Below are positions 22,598 to 33,246 of a DNA stretch of 64,000 bases, piece by piece. The notes beneath the pieces are model-generated. The model was not told where the DNA came from, ran no database searches, and saw nothing but the letters and a program-made list of their open reading frames with translations. This DNA is from Harmothoe impar. Lineage: Eukaryota; Annelida; Polychaeta; Phyllodocida; Polynoidae. Numbering within the stretch: position 1 is the first letter of the stretch; every line of letters starts with the position of its first letter. The stretch is from the NCBI GenBank assembly GCA_947462335.1, contig OX381721.1:6262001-6326000 (forward strand). The letters are read 5' to 3'. A program made the position numbers and the translations under genes.

Positions 22598-22965
22598 TCA
22601 TGGTGGATACGACAACCACTAGGCTTAAGTACTGGAATTCCCGTATCACATGCCCCCCTTATTGGATACAGTGTTCCTGTATCACATGGCCTGTGACATC
22701 ATCATTTGTTCAAATTATTATGAACATTTATATGCAATTGAAAGTGTATTAAAGAGTAAAAACCATGAAATAAAGGCAAAGGCCCATAGCCAGAGGATAA
22801 TTGGTATTGTTACTCCCTTGGTTGGGCTGGGGCTGCATCCCACTCAGCCTGTGGCTTTGTGGGACATGGCCCCAGCCCCACCTTGGGGGCAACAATACCA
22901 AAATGTCCTCTGGCCATGGGCTTCTGTCTATATATCTGATAACAGCAATGGACAAGATTTAGTAG
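22598..22965. mobile_element. foldback with GC-rich hairpin core, copy 1
   Basis: The first part matches 30.86 kb: CATGGTGGATAC, GGCTTAAGTACT, TGTATCACATGGCCT and GACATCATCATTTG. The second part (22782-22921) is a long hairpin with arms GCCCATAGCCAGAGGATAAT/ATGTCCTCTGGCCATGGGC and a core GGGGCTGCATCCCACTCAGC / GGCTTTGTGGGA. It is non-coding. Confidence 0.8.
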
Positions 22966-23499
22966 CTGGTCTGATAAATGATATATGATGAAGTTAACCT
23001 GATTCTCTGGATTCACAGGAATTGATATATCTAGAGCTATACAGAATTATCATTGACTTGCAGAGTTGTATTGATGATCCGTGTCATACAACCTTTTTTC
23101 TAATTGTTCATACATGTAATATGATTACACACACGCTTATAAACATGATGCATATAACCTGAACACACCCAACTTTAGGAATGCATACATGTTTGTTTCC
23201 AAACACCAGTTGATCATATGGCCAAGTCGGGGAATATAACAATTTCATGAATAAAAGTGCATATATCAAGAAACAAATTAAAAGATTTAAATATCCACAA
23301 CAAACTGTCAAGTTGACTTCAGGTTAGTAACCTTTTTTTTTAGGACATGTACATCGAAGAAGAGGGGGGTTTGGTGAACTTATATGCTCATAAATAGATA
23401 GGCATGCCGTCTGTTATTTGCAATAAAAAAAACATACTCAATAATGTAATTTTGGGTCTCCTTACACGATTTGATTTTGTGCATCATTAATCTCATGCC

Positions 23500-23695
23500 A
23501 CTAGAGCCTGCTGTGAGTCAGGGTGGCTTGGGCCTCCAATCAGAGCTAAAGGGTCTCAAAACTTTTTTTTACAATTTAAATACAAATGTGTATAATATAA
23601 ATGCGCCATCATGCTTGAAATCTGATGCGTAAAGCCAGTTTGGATAGCCCTCCTCTGCCCCCCCCATGTAGATTTGCTTCCCCTGCCTCTGCAGC
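23500..23695 (+). mobile_element. element with GGAAGCAAAT end, copy 2
   Basis: It ends GTAGATTTGCTTCCCCTGCC and has an inner AGAGCTAAAGGG. It is a shortened relative of the 20.69-kb copy. Confidence 0.5.
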
Positions 23696-23736
23696 AGTCT
23701 CTCCTTACACATCCATACTAACCCAGCCTCGAGCTC

Positions 23737-23776
23737 TCCAGGCCCATTACAGCCGTCAGGCTGTAATGGGCCTGGA
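23737..23776. repeat. perfect 18-bp hairpin, GTCA loop
   Basis: TCCAGGCCCATTACAGCC is followed by GTCA and the exact reverse complement. The hairpin is short, GC-balanced and has no T-run, so it is not an obvious terminator or a full microRNA precursor. Confidence 0.85.
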
Positions 23777-24091
23777 CAATTTTGTATCTAATAACTGTAA
23801 ACTAGTTAGGAAATGATCAAGGATCCTGGATCATTTCTTAATGAGATAGCTCAACCACTGATTGGTTAGCCATGGTCACATGATCATGAATGACATATAT
23901 ATGTTGTGTTTGGCCTCATGGGTACGAATGCCACCTTGGCAAAAATGTAGGTTCGCTTTTTTACATTATTTATTTGGCCTATTTGAAGCATAAATACCCC
24001 TACACCGGCATAGTAATATTATATATTTAATATTAAGATAGAGAAAATAGTGTAAAGGAGGTGCATTGTACAGCTATAAAAATTCCTACCA

Positions 24092-24212
24092 ATCGTGCCA
24101 TAGTGGGACTCCAACCCACGATGTCCAGATTGCTGGTTTTCAGTACAACCCAGTATGTAAGAACTCTCCCAGACTGTATACATACAGTCGGGGTCCGAGA
24201 CTGATACTAACG
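24092..24212 (-). repeat. tRNA-like SINE fragment, copy 1
   Basis: On the minus strand, GGGTTGGAGTCCCACTATGG resembles a tRNA T-arm with a B box. The linked segment GACTGTATACATACAGTCGG, then GTCCGAGACTG, also occurs at 34.67 kb as GACTGGAAACGTACAGTCAG and GCCCGAGACTG. Two loci sharing the same tRNA-like arm and tail point to a SINE family. Confidence 0.55.
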
Positions 24213-24860
24213 ACATGCGATAGTCAACATGTGTATTGAGACAACCTCAATGGTGAGCCTCTTTCTGTGTGTATCTATAGCACTCCGTTGATAAGCTGCA
24301 ACACATCATGGCCCACGGATAAAGCTGTTTATTTCAACTATCTAAATATGTTAGATAATGTGTATATCATATAATTGATATCCTGTTACTTGTAATTTAG
24401 ACATGCTAGGAATCCTTACCTTGCCCCAGTATCGGCACTTTCTGACAGCAACAAGATATTCTGTATTGAATTTCACGGAAATGGAAATTTTATTCAGAAA
24501 TTTCATCCCGGGATGAAATATAGATGGCTTAGGTTTCATATTGCATATGCATATTGTGTTTTTTCATTGGAGCCTGTAGCAGATGGGATGTCAATGTTGA
24601 AAACTCGTCTTAGTCCCACGGTTAAATGTCTATAGAAAATCTATTAAAAAGGTACTAGCAGTTTGTTTCTGCAATGAAGAGAAGAACTCGCAAAATGATA
24701 AAAGAAAAGTAGAGATATACTTTCAGAAGATTGATCCTGAAAACAATGTATTGTACAGTTTTAAAAATGTGTTAGATCAGGTGACATTACTAAGCTCCCT
24801 GTTGCTTGGCGAATTATCAAAGGCAGAATGAGGGTACATAGGAATTAATATTACTCAATG

Positions 24861-24972
24861 CTCGAATGGCCACTCAATTTGCATCCTTACATGGACTACA
24901 ATGCTAGAAATATATGTATATATTTCTTGCATTGTAGTCCATATAAGGATGCAAATTAAGTGGCAATTTGAG
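24861..24972. ncRNA. 54-bp-arm hairpin, miRNA-like or foldback
   Basis: Positions 24861-24914 and 24919-24972 are reverse complements at 49 of 54 positions, around a TGTA loop. One of the five differences would be a G-U pair in RNA. The stem includes TTTGCATCCTTA and ATGGACTACAATGC. The stem length and the scattered mismatches fit a hairpin precursor RNA. The near-symmetry and short loop fit a small foldback transposon equally well. No expression evidence is available. Confidence 0.4.
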
Positions 24973-25964
24973 TATACATACATATACATTTATTCAAATC
25001 TTTATAAATTTACCCCCATTTATCTTTGTTATAAGATGACTGAGTTCCCAAAGGTTCCGATAATAAAAGAATAGAAATATTTTTTGATTGATTCATATAT
25101 TTTATCATTTCAACTGTGAGCCCTGAATCTTATTATTCTAAAATGCTCACTAAAACCTCCTTTACTCACCTGCAAAATCGAGTACATAAATTGGGAGAAT
25201 AATGACGTTTTCCCATTCATTCTCATTGTTAAGGCATTTTTGTGTGGATGGCAACTAATGTATCAAGCTCATATAATCCCCAAAAAAGTAGAAAAAAATC
25301 AGAAAAACATCACAACCTTCCTACCACTAGCATTTGTCCTGAAAATTTGGAAAGATAAGGTAGCTGTTCATTAATAATGATGGATCAAAGGCCTTAAGTG
25401 CCCTTAAACTGGACATAATGCGTTTGGGCATAACAAACCTTTATCATGTGCCCAAGAGATGATGCACCTGTAAACATCTAGCTTCAAAGTCTTGGCTTCT
25501 TGTTTCTTCTGCTGGGAAAGCAATATTGTCTAGGTCCTTGTCTAGTATTAGAATAGTTTAAAAGGTTTTGGTGCCATTAACACTCAACTGAGACAGAGTG
25601 AGACTATGACTTTATAAAATAGTTGTTTAGAGCTTCACACAAAGAATACAAATGAAGGGAACTTGCAAATGGCTAGATACATCAGCCATATATCAAAGTA
25701 TTGCGCCTATGGAATGCAACATAGTGTAAATACATCTTAGAAGTTGTTATCGCTATTTTCACCTTTTAATCAAAGACAAATATAAAGAGACGAAGAATAT
25801 TTTAAGAATCTCGCATTAGTTAGCTTTAATTCTTTATATTTTGTCATACATACTGGTGTACGCCTGCCCGAACCTGCTCAATGATGTTTGCTGGCAGCTT
25901 AGAAAACAACTGTAGTAGAAAGTAATATAAGAAATGTGATGGCAGGAACATATTCATCTAACTT

Positions 25965-26120
25965 CCTTTACAGCAGCAGTTTGCCCTACACTTCCACAAT
26001 TGTTACAATTGACCGTACTGCAGGGAGTTATCATGCTCCACCATTCTCACCCTGTTAATCATTCTGGTGACATTTCAAGGAGTCTGACACTTCCTCTTTT
26101 ATTCGCAAGAGCTAAGCTAG
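25965..26120 (+). repeat. diverged unit, block A
   Basis: TTTACAGCAGCAGTTTGCCC, TTCTGGTGACATTTCAAGGA and CTCTTTTATTCGC align with the A blocks at 40.56, 31.79 and 29.66 kb and, reversed, at 5.95 kb. The preceding 24.98-25.96 kb shows no recognisable feature. Confidence 0.6.
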
Positions 26121-26826
26121 TGAACCATTGGCTTTAAAAGAAAAAGATTTCAATGGAGTAGTGATTGTGTATTCAAGACTACATTGGGGTTCCTTTCCAT
26201 CATATCCAAAGCCATGCAGGCAACTATAAAGGGTATTTGTGCAGTAGTAATAAGTCTTCAGGAAACTGTCAGCCTTAAGTAAGAAATACATGAACATCTT
26301 CATTGTATTCTGAACATGAGTGTGACATAGGGTTGTGCAAGTGAATCAGCAATGGCTACAATTGTGTTTCCCCTTCAAGTGCTAATTAGTATAAGAGTGT
26401 GCATCTAGGCGCGAGAAGATAGGGCCCCCCAAGTGAGTATGGAGAGAACCAGGAGGGAACTAGTTCCCCATTTTGGTACACAAAATATACACCACATCTC
26501 AAATGAGAAGACACAGTATGCATATTGTGTTTATAGGATAAGAGCCTTTAAAAAGGACTATGCATAAATTTTGAGTAATAAGTAACTGCACAAGAAGAAA
26601 TGAAAACACAATGGAAGATCTGCTGTTTTTACAGAGTGAGAGGAAAGGTTAGAATGATTTAGCGATCAAGGATTGGCAAGAGACAGAGAATGAAATATAC
26701 AAAGAATATTTAATGGGGACTTACTTGACTTCATTAATAGATATTTAGCTATTTTCATGAACTATTGTTTCATCTGATTGAACAGCATTGTTTGGAGGCA
26801 ATTTTGCTATTCATAACATATCAGAA

Positions 26827-27125
26827 CAGAGGCGTAGGAAGCAAATCGCCATTGGTAGGGCCCATGGGGGCCCACTACATTTAGGCTTCAGCATCGGCTT
26901 TTATACATGATGTATCATATACACCCTCATATTGAAACTGTATAGAAAAGTAGTATTTGAGCCCCTTTTAGTTCTGGTCCAGGCCCTTCTGCCCCCATTT
27001 TTCCCTATGTGGGAGAGGCAAGCAATTGAAATTGTGTGATTTACATTGGAAGTCTTGACAAATTTTGGGGGGCCCGAACATATTCAGGCCCCCCCTCCTC
27101 AGCCCCCCCCTTTTCCTACGCCACA
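26827..27125 (-). mobile_element. element with AGAGGCGTAGGAAGC end, copy 3
   Basis: AGAGGCGTAGGAAGCAAATC opens it and CTTTTCCTACGCC closes it, giving short inverted ends. It is the reverse of the 20.69-kb copy. It lies between an A block and a B block, lengthening their spacing. Confidence 0.75.
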
Positions 27126-27269
27126 GCAGAACATATCTATGTATCCCCTTATAAGTAGTCATGCCTTCTATCATTGACAGTAACATATCATAAATGTCAC
27201 CATCAGTTCCCATCTCACTGACATTATGTGGCAACCTGATACTTTATTAGTTTTAATCTTTGTCTCCCA

Positions 27270-27705
27270 CAAACAGCTCCGGCTGTACCGCTGTTGTACA
27301 CATTCTCGCAGTACTACCATAGATCGTGTTACCTGCGGGTGAAAATAAATATTCATCTCGGCTAACATTATATCAAATGACCCATTGTTGGAGCCTGAAA
27401 TAGGCAGGGTAAAATACATTTAGTTTGAGATAAACAGCTCAAATGTCTCCCATTGAATGGTTTAATGCATTTTAATAACAATGAAACCTGATTACAGCAT
27501 TTGAGAAGAATCATTTAAGATGAAGCCTGAGCAATTAGTCTAATAAAGGAAATAATTGAATTAAACCTGATAGTTTGACTATTCAGAAGAAAAGAGCTAT
27601 TTAGAACTAATTATTTAGATCGCCAAAGATAAATGATACTAACACGCAGTGCAATGTTGATGACAATCATCAATAAAGGTTTTTGATTGTCATACTAGAC
27701 ATCTA
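27270..27705 (+). repeat. diverged unit, block B copy 4 (long)
   Basis: The longest plus-strand copy. Its cores include TGTACCGCTGTTGTACACAT, AAATAAATATTCAT, TATATCAAATGACCCATTGT, ATGAAACCTGATTACAGCA, GAAGAATCATTTAAGATGAA, GCCTGAGCAATTAGTCTAAT and AATAATTGAATTAAACCTGA. A tail, CTAATTATTTAGA to ATCAATAAAGG, matches the minus-strand copies at 3.7 and 9.6 kb. There are stops in all frames. Confidence 0.8.
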
Positions 27706-28071
27706 GTGCAAAGCCTTCTGATTTGATGATCGATACTGTTTGAAGACAGAATTCACTCTGTGATAAGGCTCTAATGAGGCTGATATGTTTAAGCTTCCTT
27801 TACACTTTTGTCGGATCTTGATATGATATTTTCTCTTCATCCCATGTGTTGACGTTAACATGGGACTTTGTGCAAGAAGCTGTGTCTCATGAGATTGTAA
27901 CAGTAACGTCTTGGACTGGGTGTAGTCTTTGAGCAGGTGTAGTCTTTGACCGGGTGTAGATCGGGTGTAGACCAGCAAGCTCCAGAACCGCTGAAATGGG
28001 TGCTATGTACACAGAAATGCCAGGAAAATATTAATGGGTATAACACTATATCTTACAAATTTCCCTGCATT

Positions 28072-28140
28072 TCTTGTCAGTAGCCCTTTGCCCTCTACTT
28101 TTCCAGAGGTTATGATCCATCTTACCGTTTTTAGGTATAT
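28072..28140 (+). repeat. diverged unit, block A fragment
   Basis: CAGTAGCCCTTTGCCCTCTA, CTTTTCCAGAGGTTATGATC and ACCGTTTTTAGG match 29.72-29.78 kb closely. No matching B block follows before the next A. Confidence 0.5.
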
Positions 28141-28446
28141 GCAGAGCCACCGGAATTGTTGCTTTACTAGAAAACATCAATGGTAGTCAGGAAAGCCCTG
28201 CCAGATGTTTCGCAAAAGCTGCACCATATTTTTAACTATGCATTGCAGGTAATTTAAATCATGCCCATCGCACTGCTTGCCTTTTGCAAATCAGTGCTTT
28301 GAGAATGAGTTTTGTGGGAAAAGTGCTGCAGGAATGAAGCTGGGAAATTAATTTGAAATTTTACATCTTGATACACAGTGCCGCCGAATTAACCACAGTC
28401 ATGAGTGCAACCTGCAAACGCCCCTTTTAGACTTTATCAACGTATA

Positions 28447-28589
28447 CACTCTAAAATATGTGTGTTGTGGGAACATGCATTTAAAGCGTAACACACTTTT
28501 GAATAGCGTGAAGTCTGTTACAAAACACAAAAAGACTGCAAAAGTGGCTGCAAAAATGTGTGTAAGCATAAGACACTTCTCTTAGAGTT
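28447..28589. mobile_element. MITE, CACTCTAA ends, decayed copy
   Basis: CACTCTAAAATATGTGTGTT at the left and ACACTTCTCTTAGAGTT at the right are flanked by TA. It is related to the perfect element at 13.12 kb. A G-rich/C-rich low-complexity stretch follows (28.59-28.77 kb). An inverted CTTTCACAGGAGA/TCTCCTGTGAAAAG pair lies at about 28.85-28.92 kb. Confidence 0.75.
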
Positions 28590-29139
28590 TAGGGGGGGGG
28601 GGGGTTAGAAGGGGCTGGGGATAGGTGGGAAGGGCCCTAAGATAGGTTAGGATAAGGGCCGCCTCCTACCACCATGGACCTCTGCCCCTACTACCATTTG
28701 CCAGCTCAACCCTTCCCCTCTGCCCACTCCCTCTAACCGCTGCTGCCCACTCCCCCCCCCTCCAAACCCCTAGATTAGCCTATATGAGGGCTTTCACACG
28801 GGGTAGGTCCTGTAAAAATATTCCCTAAGGGGCTGAGATGATGCCTTTCACAGGAGAAAGATCAGTGAAAGAAAACCTCTATCACACGACCTCATCTCCT
28901 GTGAAAAGATGTGAATGGTGTGCGGCTTATATGCATGAATGAAGCAATGGCAAGTCGCAATTCGAGCACCTCTTGTATAGTTGGAGTTAAAACAAGCCTC
29001 CCTAATATATTGGTCAATGTCAGTTCTGTGTTCCCTGCTAGTTGACATTTTACGCTGGGCATTCAATTTGGTCTTACTTTGAAACAATAATCAAGCATTC
29101 ATTGTAATCCCCTTTTAATGAACAAAGGGTGAAATTAAG

Positions 29140-29260
29140 CATCCTGACAAAACACACATGGCTACAATCAAGTCAGACCAATTGAAACAATGCCTGGATA
29201 ATTTCAGCTGTCGGAGTCGGCTGTTGGAAAGGTCCAATTGAATGTGCAAGCTTGGTTTAA
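29140..29260 (+). repeat. diverged unit, block C-like
   Basis: AATCAAGTCAGACCAATTGA and TCAGCTGTC-type motifs resemble TTGAATCAGGTTAAACCAAT at 36.45 kb and its partner at 35.56 kb. The match is weak. Confidence 0.35.
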
Positions 29261-29654
29261 TATCCGAATATTGAATTATTCTGAATACGACGGTTCTAAT
29301 TTACAGTAATATGTGAAGGAAGTCCCAATTTAAATATGTGACAGTTAAACAAGCTTCCAAATAACGATGGCCATACCTTGATTGTCATGTTTTATGTATC
29401 TTGCAGGCTTTCCCGGTAGTTTTGGAATGAAGTGAAAACTGTTTGATATCCACTGGGCATACCGGGCCTATATTAAAAGATACATTAGGAAATCAAATGT
29501 ATGCCAGAAAAGGCAGTAATAAGGCCCCCCCCCCCGAATCTACTACTGTTTAAAAATGTGTATCGCTTCCAAGGTGGGAATTAAATGTTTAATTGTGCAT
29601 TGACAAGATGATAGAAAGAAGACAGCCTGTTAGGTAGAAAAAAGGTATTTCATG

Positions 29655-29875
29655 TTGGACAGTAGGCAGGTCACTGTACAACTGCAAAATGTCACCCTAA
29701 GGTCATTTCCACCGGCTTTTTGTCCTCTTCCTTTCCAGAGGTTACGATCGATTCCACCTTTTGGGGCTGTCACGTTTTTCCGTTTTTTTCTGCACTTATC
29801 ATTCCAGTGACCTTTTGACACCCTTTACCATTGACACCATATTTAATTCATACACTGCCATTTCTTATAGTGCCA
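29655..29875 (+). repeat. diverged unit, block A
   Basis: GGCAGGTCACTGTA, AAAATGTCAC, TTTCCAGAGGTTACGATC and ATTGACACCATATTTAATTC align with 31.79-31.95 kb and 28.07 kb. A B block (copy 5) follows about 0.8 kb downstream. Confidence 0.6.
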
Positions 29876-30679
29876 AGAGCTATGTGAGGACGCTCAAATG
29901 TCAGAATATCCTGAGGAATTTGAAGCATAGGCTAATTCAATGTCAAACAAAGTCTGTGACATACAAGCAGAGAAAGCACTTTCCCTGAGTGCGTAAGTAA
30001 ACAACAGAAAACCAAGATAAGAAGAGAAGGAAAGCTGCTGTTAAAACAAAATAAACTGGTTGTGATAAGACATTTGCACTTTCTCAACGACAGAATCGGA
30101 TCAAGGTCCGTGCACTTTTAATAATAGACAGTAAAAATACAATTGTATAGAACGTTTTCTCATGATGCCTTACTAATGAGGATTCTGTTTTCATAATATC
30201 CAGATTGCCATGTTCTGAATAGCGGTATGAATCAAATGGTTCCTAACCTTTTTTTTGATACCATGTCACCCTGCACACTGATTTACAAATGATATGCGTC
30301 ATTGTCTCCAAACACAGTGAATAATTTGGATAGGATCCTTCTGAATTACATTTCTAGCCATGGAGTGTTTTGGGATGTATTTTACTCGTTCCTAATTGTT
30401 TCATATGGTAGGAGAAGTAGTCACAAGTAAAAGGCGAATGAGAAACAGACCTGCTCTAACACACAATATCACTGGCAAGAAAACCAATACTTTTTTTTAA
30501 AATGTGATTTATTCCGGTAATTAATTACATAAGTAATTTCAATGGTTCGGCGCATTGCCGTTCTTCCATCATGTCCTTGACTTTTCAGAAATATGCAATT
30601 TGAAAATGATCATCAGTTTTATCTGCAGGCAAGGTCTCTCAATTTGCTGGATGGATGCACGCTTTGACATTTGAATTTC

Positions 30680-30785
30680 CTTGCCTCTTGATGAAAATAA
30701 AAGTTCATACTGTCCAGCAGTATATCAAATGACCCATTGTAAAAGTCAGCAACTCAGTCGGGTAAAAGCAACTCAGTCTCAAAAA
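30680..30785 (+). repeat. diverged unit, block B copy 5 (interrupted)
   Basis: TTGCCTCTTGATGAAAATAA, TATATCAAATGACCCATTGT and AAAAGTCAGCAACTC match copies 6 and 8. The copy ends abruptly where the foldback arm ACATAGACAAATGCC begins. Confidence 0.75.
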
Positions 30786-31240
30786 GTACATAGACAAATG
30801 CCAAGGCCTATTGATACAGTCTCTGACGTATTCTAAAAGTTGGGATGGGCGCCTCATTTCATGGTGGATACAATGATCATTAGGCTTAAGTACTAGAAAT
30901 CCCGTATCCAATGCCCCCCATGGGATACAATGTTCCTGTATCACATGGCCTATGACATCATCATTTGTTCAAATTCTTATGGCCATTTATATGCAATTTA
31001 ACATGTTTTTAAGGTTAAAAAACATGGAATAAAGGCAAAGGCCCATGGTCAGAGAATTTTTGGTATCGTTCCCCCCTCGGTGGGGCTGGGGCGCATCCCA
31101 CTCAGCCTGCGGCTTCGTGGGATACTGCCCCAGTCCCACGTCGGGGGGAACGATACCAAAATATCCTCTGGCCATGGGTTTTTGTCTATATATCCCATGA
31201 AGACGCAGGTATCAGAGCAGTATTGATGAAGTTTCGGTAG
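30786..31240. mobile_element. composite GC-rich foldback, copy 2
   Basis: The outer left arm (ACATAGACAAATGCC, ATTGATAC.GTCTCTG) and the outer right arm (ATCAGAGCAGTATTGATGAA) match the 46.3-kb hairpin. The inside matches the 22.6-kb element, with hairpin arms at about 31040-31103 and 31112-31177 and the same GGGGCTGGGGC...CCCACTCAGCC core. It looks like nested or recombined relatives. Confidence 0.75.
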
Positions 31241-31784
31241 AGGTAGCCAGATTTTACTGTTAGCCTATCTTAGGGCAGTATTCCACTGACAGAATCGGCC
31301 TTGATTCTGTCTGTCGGACGAGATTCTCCCATGAGTTTTACATCATAGACTTTTATCGGATCACAAAATTTTGGCCGACCACATGCTTTAGTGGGAAGGT
31401 TCACTTGGTATGTCAATTTGTTTGGGTAAATATAAATGGGATGATAAGTCAGATGAGCAGTTGTTCATTGTTGATGGCCCGAGGGATTTAATTGGCAGAA
31501 CTTTTCATCGCTGTTGAGATTCCTTGATGGTTCCAAAACACACTCATACATGTCTAATAGCTTTCAAAGCATTGGACCAAGGGTATGCCAGCAATGACAG
31601 TTACAACCTCTTTCTTTAAGCAACATTCACTTTTTTCCTATCCATTAATGTTCAAAATGAGACAAAAGAAGAACAAATGCCTAATTTAGAAATACAGATG
31701 GCATCTTTTATAGTGCAATAACTAGATGATTAAAAGGCAACCGTCAATAAAAAAAGGGGTTTGATGCGTAATGATAGGGCCTCT

Positions 31785-31950
31785 GTAGGCAGGTCACTGT
31801 AATGCAGTGAAATGTCACAGCAGCCATTTGCACTCTACCCCCTTAAAGGTTACCTTTAGGGCTCTCACCCTCCTGTTTTCTCCCTACTGGTGTGGTTTCA
31901 AGGAAGAGTGCTTTGACCACTGACACTATTTCTAATTCACAATGCATAAT
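31785..31950 (+). repeat. diverged unit, block A
   Basis: GGCAGGTCACTGTAATGCAG, CACAGCAGCCATTTGCACTC and ACTGACACTATTTCTAATTC define this copy. It precedes block B copy 6 by about 0.5 kb, the most compact A-B pair. Confidence 0.65.
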
Positions 31951-32397
31951 ATGACCACTTGAGTAGTTCCGTCAAAAGAACACAGTGACATGTAGAGTTC
32001 TATTTAATAGTCATCAAACTCGTGCCACATGATTTCTCCCTGTCATACGCTCTGTCCATTTGTGAACTTTTGGAAACATTGAGAACAGGAGAAGAAAATC
32101 TACAAAGAACAAAGAAATGGGTGGAGATGACCCCTTTGCACATTCATCAATCAATAAAAGGGACAGGTTAAATGTCAGGAGAATTACAGAGACAAAAAGT
32201 GGCAACAAACCAATTTGTTCCACTTTAATATTCCATATCAGATAAGTCTTTACTTTCAAATAGTCATGCTAATACTGTTAACATTATTGGCGATAATTAT
32301 AAGCAGTTATTGACAGCCATTTATTCATATGTTAACTGCTACATCTTCATGCAAGGTTCCATGTCATTTCACACAAACGCAGCTGGCTGTACTGCTC

Positions 32398-32864
32398 AAA
32401 GTGCTAAATCCAATTCCATCTTCATTTACAAATATTAAAAATGAAAACGCAGCTGTTTGTACTGCAGTAGTACACATCTTGCTCTGTCCTCTTTCTTGCT
32501 CGCCTGTAAAAATGGATACATGTTGTCAGGCAGTATATCAAATGACCCTTTATAAAAGTCAGCAAGTTGGCAAGGTAAAAATAATCTCAGTTTCAGATTA
32601 ACAGCTCAAATCATTCCTGCAAGATGATTTACTTTTAATGACTGTGAAACCTGATTATGAAAGCGGAGGAGAATCACTTAAGAAGCCGAAGCAATCATTC
32701 CAATGAACGAGATAATGAAATAAGACCTCATTGTGTGTGTTCACAAGAAGCCTGACCTATCTAGACTAATATACAAAGGGAGCAACAAACATGTATGATG
32801 TTGAAGGTTTCAAAGTGCTTAATCCAATTCCGTCTTCATGTACAAATATTAAAAATGAAAGGGC
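32398..32864 (+). repeat. diverged unit, block B copy 6 with flanking repeats
   Basis: The B cores run from TTTGTACTGCAGTAGTACAC through TATATCAAATGACCC, AAAAGTCAGCAAG, GTGAAACCTGATTATGAAAG and GGAGAATCACTTAAGAAG to GAGATAATGAAATAAGACCT. A 52-bp near-identical direct repeat flanks it at 32398 and 32812; each starts AAAGTGCT and contains TACAAATATTAAAAATGAAA. Confidence 0.75.
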
Positions 32865-32960
32865 CAGACAAAACACTTGCCTCTAATAGAGTCAAACAAA
32901 TTGAAGTCTCCTTTGGGAACGTGAGGCTCAATTTGTCAGATTCTGCTGCTTCTAGAACTC
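32865..32960 (+). repeat. diverged unit, block C
   Basis: AGTCAAACAAATTGAAGTCT, GAGGCTCAATTTGTCAGATT and CTGCTG align with 35.56 and 36.45 kb at the same distance downstream of B. Confidence 0.55.
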
Positions 32961-33018
32961 ATTTCAAACCAGCAAATGCAGTTTGCTTGGCAATTATCAA
33001 AATGGACTTACGGCCCCC

Positions 33019-33246
33019 TATGGGAGTGGTCATTTTTTAATAACAAGGGGGGGGTTGGACCCCTTGAAGGGGGTGGGACTAAAAATTTGTGGACCTCTTT
33101 TTAGCGCAAAAGCTTGCGCGTTGCTATAGCTCAAAGGGGTTGGCCGTGCTTAATTTCAACTTGCCTGGGGGGGGGACCAAAATTTCGAGCTGCTCACGTG
33201 AAAATCCACCGACCCCCCCCTGTTGTTAAAAAATGACCACTCCCTA
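33019..33246. mobile_element. foldback, GGGAGTGGTCAT family, copy 2
   Basis: GGGAGTGGTCATTTTTTAAT on the left is inverted as AAAAAATGACCACTCCC on the right, with TA nearby at both ends. The interior has G/C runs and TCACGTGAAAATCCACC, as in the 19-kb copy. 33.25-34.2 kb holds no recognisable gene. It does hold a TATAAATA (about 33540) followed by a C/T-rich CTGCAG, which I could not develop into a promoter or exon. Confidence 0.85.

Noticed and set aside
31285..31312. GACAGAATC/GATTCTGTC 9-bp inverted pair
   Set aside because: It is too short to stand out in 64 kb of foldback-rich sequence.
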